NCBI GenBank assembly: GCA_003566375.1
Contig: PXDN01000203.1
Span: forward strand, 1-34,444
DNA length: 34,444 nucleotides
Direction of reading: 5' to 3'
Source of the DNA: Opitutia bacterium
GTDB lineage: Bacteria > Verrucomicrobiota > Verrucomicrobiia > Opitutales > T3Sed10-336
Position 1 is the first letter of the stretch. Each line of letters starts with the position of its first letter. Shown here in pieces: positions 31,249-34,444 of this stretch. Made by a program: the position numbers and the translations under genes. Under the pieces are notes generated by a model. The model saw only the letters and a program-made list of their open reading frames with translations. It was not told the origin of the DNA and searched no databases.

Positions 31249-33450
31249 TTAAACCGGCCGCTCGTAATATTTTTTGTAGCGGCGGTAATTGTGGTAGTAG
31301 GAATAACCGTAGCCGTAATAGGAGGTGATCGAACTCGGTGGAGTGGCGTTGATGATGACACCCAAAACCCGGCTGGGGGTTTGGTCCAACTTTTCCAGAT
31401 ACAGTTTGGCCGTGCGCCGGTTGGCGGTGCCATAGCGGGTCACGAAAATCAGTTCGTCGCCGTGTTCCGCCAGGAAAAAGGCGTCCGGGAAGAGGGCTGT
31501 CGGCGGACAGTCGAGAATGACCAAGTCGTATTCCCTGCGGGCGGCTTTAATGAGGTTTTCGAAGCGCGGACTGGAGATCATTTCCGTGGGGGTTTTTGAA
31601 CGCCCGCCGGCCCGAAGCAGGTCCAAATTGCGGGAGATGCAAACCAAACCAACTTCCGGTTCGTAGAGGGAGACGTCGGCACCCGGATCATCCTGATTTT
31701 TTTGATACCAAGGAACAATTCCGCCCTCATTCTTCAAATCGAAATTCCGGTGCAAGCTCGGGCGGCGGAAGTCGGCGTCCACCAGCAGGGTGCGCTCCCC
31801 GTGTTTGCCGAAGGCGGTGGCGAGGTTGCTGGCGATAAATGATTTTCCTTCTCCGGGAATGGTGCTGGTGACCAAAATGACGCGGGAACCTTCCGCGTGG
31901 CTGGTGACTTGGATTTGGCTGTAGAGCCCCCGGAACGCCTCCAACGGCACGTCCTCCTCTTCTTTTTGCACAATGAGGGGACGTTCTTTTTCCGGAAGCC
32001 GGTTGACGGACGGAATCTCTGCAAGCATGTCCCGCCCGAGAAAAATTTCCACGTCCCACATGTTTTTGATGCGGCTGTCGATGGTGCCGAGGCCGATCGG
32101 GATGCCCACAAAGGCTACAAATCCGAGAAAGCACATCATCATGATGATACGGCGGCGGTCCGGTTCCACCGGGTTGGAGGATGGAGCGGCGGTATCGGCG
32201 ATTTTGACGTTTAAGGTTTCCAGCTGGCTGGCCACATTGGTGTCGTTAAGCCGGCGCAAGACCTGATCCAAGGTGTTCCTTTTGGTGGCGGCTTCCTGGC
32301 GGAGGACATTGAAATCGACCGCCAACTGGCCCAGTTGCAATGCTTCCGATTCCGCGTTGCGCAATTCTTCCCTCATCTTTTCCTCCTGGGTCAGCGCGTC
32401 ATTGTAGCGGCTCCGAAGGTCGGCGAGCGCCAGTTTAATGTTTTCGTCGATCCTTCGCTCGACCCCATCCAAAGCGAGCTGGTTTTCCACCATGCGCGGG
32501 TGGCGGTGGAGGTAGCGTTCCTCCAGTTGGCGGCGGTTGGAGATTAGAACGTCTCTCTCCTGCTTCAACTGCACGAGAGGACCGAATGAGGCAATGGTGT
32601 GAATTTCGAAGGGGTCCAGCCCCTCCTCCAGATACTTCTCCGTCTGCCTGAGTGTGTTTTCCAGGTTAAGCCGCTCTCCCCGGGCGGCGGTCACGGAACC
32701 GCTCAAGGTGTTCAGGCGCTGAACCACGATGTTTTGATTCTCCTCGACCGAAACCAACTGGTGGCGCTGGCGCCAGTTCTGCAATTCCTTCTCGGATTCT
32801 TCGACTTGGCTGCGAAGGACTTCGGCCTGTTCACGCAGGAAATTGATCGCGCTGATGTTGCTGGTGCCACTGCGGTCGTGCAGGTAGCGGAGGTATTCCT
32901 CAACAAACCGGTTCGCCACCATGGCGGCGGCATCGGCGTTCCGGTGGCGCATGGAGATGGTAAAGATGATGGAACCGCGAGGCCGGGAAATACGGAGATT
33001 CGAGGCGATGATGCCGTGGACGGAAGGAGGGGTTTGGTTTTCATCTTCGGGGTCGATGTAGGGGGAGGTGATGCGATCCCTTTCCCGCTCGTTAAACGTT
33101 TCCGACACCCGCGACAAAAACGCGCGGCTGCTCATTTGGGTTTGGTGGGTTTGCAGAATGGCCTCATCCAAGCCTTGTTCAATAACCTCCTGAATGTTAA
33201 TGATTCTTTCCGGAGAGCGTTCCACCAACAAGGTGGCTTGGGCGGAGAAAATCTCGGGCTTTTGCAAATGAACGTAGCCATAGGAACCGGCGGCGATCCC
33301 GGCCATTAAGAGCCCGAGAAACCACCGTTGCCGAATCATCAGCAGGTAATCCTGCCATGGACGGGATTGGTTTCCCATGTAACTTGCCTCCGGCAAAGGA
33401 CGTTTTGTGGAAGAAGCTTTGCCGTTGGCTTTGTTATTGGATGAATCCAT
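31249..33450 (-). CDS. Wzc-like polysaccharide co-polymerase / bacterial tyrosine autokinase
   Basis: Wzz-type N-terminal domain; Walker A STIPGEGKSFIASNLATAFG, LLVDADFRRPSLH; C-terminal Tyr cluster SYYGYGYSYYHNYRRYKKYYERPV (10 Tyr). Confidence 0.93.
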   Translation of the reverse strand: MDSSNNKANGKASSTKRPLPEASYMGNQSRPWQDYLLMIRQRWFLGLLMAGIAAGSYGYVHLQKPEIFSAQATLLVERSPERIINIQEVIEQGLDEAILQTHQTQMSSRAFLSRVSETFNERERDRITSPYIDPEDENQTPPSVHGIIASNLRISRPRGSIIFTISMRHRNADAAAMVANRFVEEYLRYLHDRSGTSNISAINFLREQAEVLRSQVEESEKELQNWRQRHQLVSVEENQNIVVQRLNTLSGSVTAARGERLNLENTLRQTEKYLEEGLDPFEIHTIASFGPLVQLKQERDVLISNRRQLEERYLHRHPRMVENQLALDGVERRIDENIKLALADLRSRYNDALTQEEKMREELRNAESEALQLGQLAVDFNVLRQEAATKRNTLDQVLRRLNDTNVASQLETLNVKIADTAAPSSNPVEPDRRRIIMMMCFLGFVAFVGIPIGLGTIDSRIKNMWDVEIFLGRDMLAEIPSVNRLPEKERPLIVQKEEEDVPLEAFRGLYSQIQVTSHAEGSRVILVTSTIPGEGKSFIASNLATAFGKHGERTLLVDADFRRPSLHRNFDLKNEGGIVPWYQKNQDDPGADVSLYEPEVGLVCISRNLDLLRAGGRSKTPTEMISSPRFENLIKAARREYDLVILDCPPTALFPDAFFLAEHGDELIFVTRYGTANRRTAKLYLEKLDQTPSRVLGVIINATPPSSITSYYGYGYSYYHNYRRYKKYYERPV

Positions 33451-33496
33451 CGAAATGATCTGAAAAAATTACTAATTAGGTCTGAAGGGCGGTGGA

Positions 33497-34141
33497 TTAC
33501 CAAATCCGTTCGGGAACAAAAATGATGTCGCCAGGATAAATGGCGAAGGTTTCACGGTTTGGATTGCTGCCCCGGCGGCGGCCGCCAGAAATCAGTCGAT
33601 CCACGTCAACTTCCGAAACCACTTCTTTCCCTTCTTCGTCATGGCGGGTGATCTGCACCCGGTCACTGCGTGCGGACGGGGAAAAACCTCCGACGCGGGA
33701 AATGAGTTCGACAATATCCATGGAGTTTCGCTCATGGGGGAAAACCACGGGGCCCGGGCGGCCGACATGGCCGAATACGGAAACCTCTTTAACCGAATAC
33801 TCCACTATCTGGATCGTGACTTGGGGATCGCGAAGGTAAGCTTCGCGCACGTAGGCTTCCTCAATCGCGCGCTCGGCTTCGCGCAATGTCATGCCCGCGA
33901 TTTTCAAATTGCCCAAAAGCCCGAGGCGGATCGCTCCGTTGCCGTCCACCCGTTGTTCCACGCCCAAATCACCTTCTCCAAATACGGTTACGCGCACAAG
34001 GTCCCGGAAAACGAGTCGGTAGCTTTGGTCTTGCTCGGCCGATTCGGGCAGGTCGGCGGGTACCTGAGCCATGACGCCCAAAGTTGCGCCCAACAGGGTC
34101 AAGGCGAATAAGAAAGATGTTGGTTTAAATCGCGGATACAT
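33497..34141 (-). CDS. Wza-like polysaccharide export protein (Poly_export + SLBB)
   Basis: Signal-like N-terminus; YRLVFRDLVRVTVFGEGDLGVEQRVDGNGAIRLGLLGNLKIAGMTLREAERAIEEAY; VSVFGHVGRPGPVVFPHERNSMDIVELISRVGGFSPSA; YPGDIIFVPERIW. ATG at 34141. Confidence 0.9.
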   Translation of the reverse strand: MYPRFKPTSFLFALTLLGATLGVMAQVPADLPESAEQDQSYRLVFRDLVRVTVFGEGDLGVEQRVDGNGAIRLGLLGNLKIAGMTLREAERAIEEAYVREAYLRDPQVTIQIVEYSVKEVSVFGHVGRPGPVVFPHERNSMDIVELISRVGGFSPSARSDRVQITRHDEEGKEVVSEVDVDRLISGGRRRGSNPNRETFAIYPGDIIFVPERIW

Positions 34142-34221
34142 GAAGAGAACTATAATAGTGGTTGGAATGCTTGCTTTTGTCAATGGGACGCAATTTCGAT
34201 TTACGGAAAATTAACCAATCT

Positions 34222-34444
34222 TCACCATAGAAATGAAGAATTCGCGGAAAGGTGGTGTTGGGTCGTGCTGACGCCTTTGGGTTCGACCTTGATAATTTGC
34301 CCAAGTTCCTGCCTCAATAATGCCCAAGCTTCCTCTTCCCGGTTGGGGCCGGTTATGCCGAAAAGGACCATGCGCTGGCCGAAATTGCGCCTTCCGTCCA
34401 ACACCGCCCGGATACGGCCGCGCCAACTGATGTCATGAGTCGCC
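34222..34444 (-). CDS. Partial hypothetical protein, truncated by window edge
   Basis: Open frame from the window end to TGA at 34222: ...THDISWRGRIRAVLDGRRNFGQRMVLFGITGPNREEEAWALLRQELGQIIKVEPKGVSTTQHHLSANSSFLW. Co-directional with the export genes. Confidence 0.5.
   Translation of the reverse strand, partial: ATHDISWRGRIRAVLDGRRNFGQRMVLFGITGPNREEEAWALLRQELGQIIKVEPKGVSTTQHHLSANSSFLW

Overview
This 34.4 kb window is gene-dense, GC-rich bacterial chromosomal DNA. Gene content and style suggest a Verrucomicrobia-type genome, but that is inference only. I see no tRNA or rRNA genes, CRISPR array, prophage or intact transposon. From left to right it carries: a minus-strand pair of signalling genes (multi-GAF/PAS hybrid kinase and a REC-HisKA-HATPase protein); a PilX/T4P-associated protein; a small membrane-anchored protein; a 1132-aa helical-repeat-like protein; a three-gene unit of small single-TM protein, periplasmic Spy/CnrX-like protein and ECF sigma factor; a DUF2059-like protein; leuC and leuD; a fused protein with a degenerate CMP-sugar cytidylyltransferase-like domain and a KdsC-like HAD domain; a PfkB kinase; coaE; rho with a very long low-complexity N-terminus; a type IV pilus motor block (PilB-like, PilT, PilB-like, PilC); an NAD-dependent epimerase-like protein; a PHP phosphatase; a DUF971 protein; rph; a Gly-rich RRM protein; a LysM protein; a NUDIX hydrolase; and a polysaccharide export pair (Wzc-like BY-kinase and Wza-like protein) with a partial ORF at the right edge. 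The most notable items are the CnrYXH-like sigma module with no visible efflux pump, the degenerate cytidylyltransferase-HAD fusion, the extended Rho, the two PilB-type ATPases flanking PilT, and an intrinsic terminator embedded in an opposing coding sequence.
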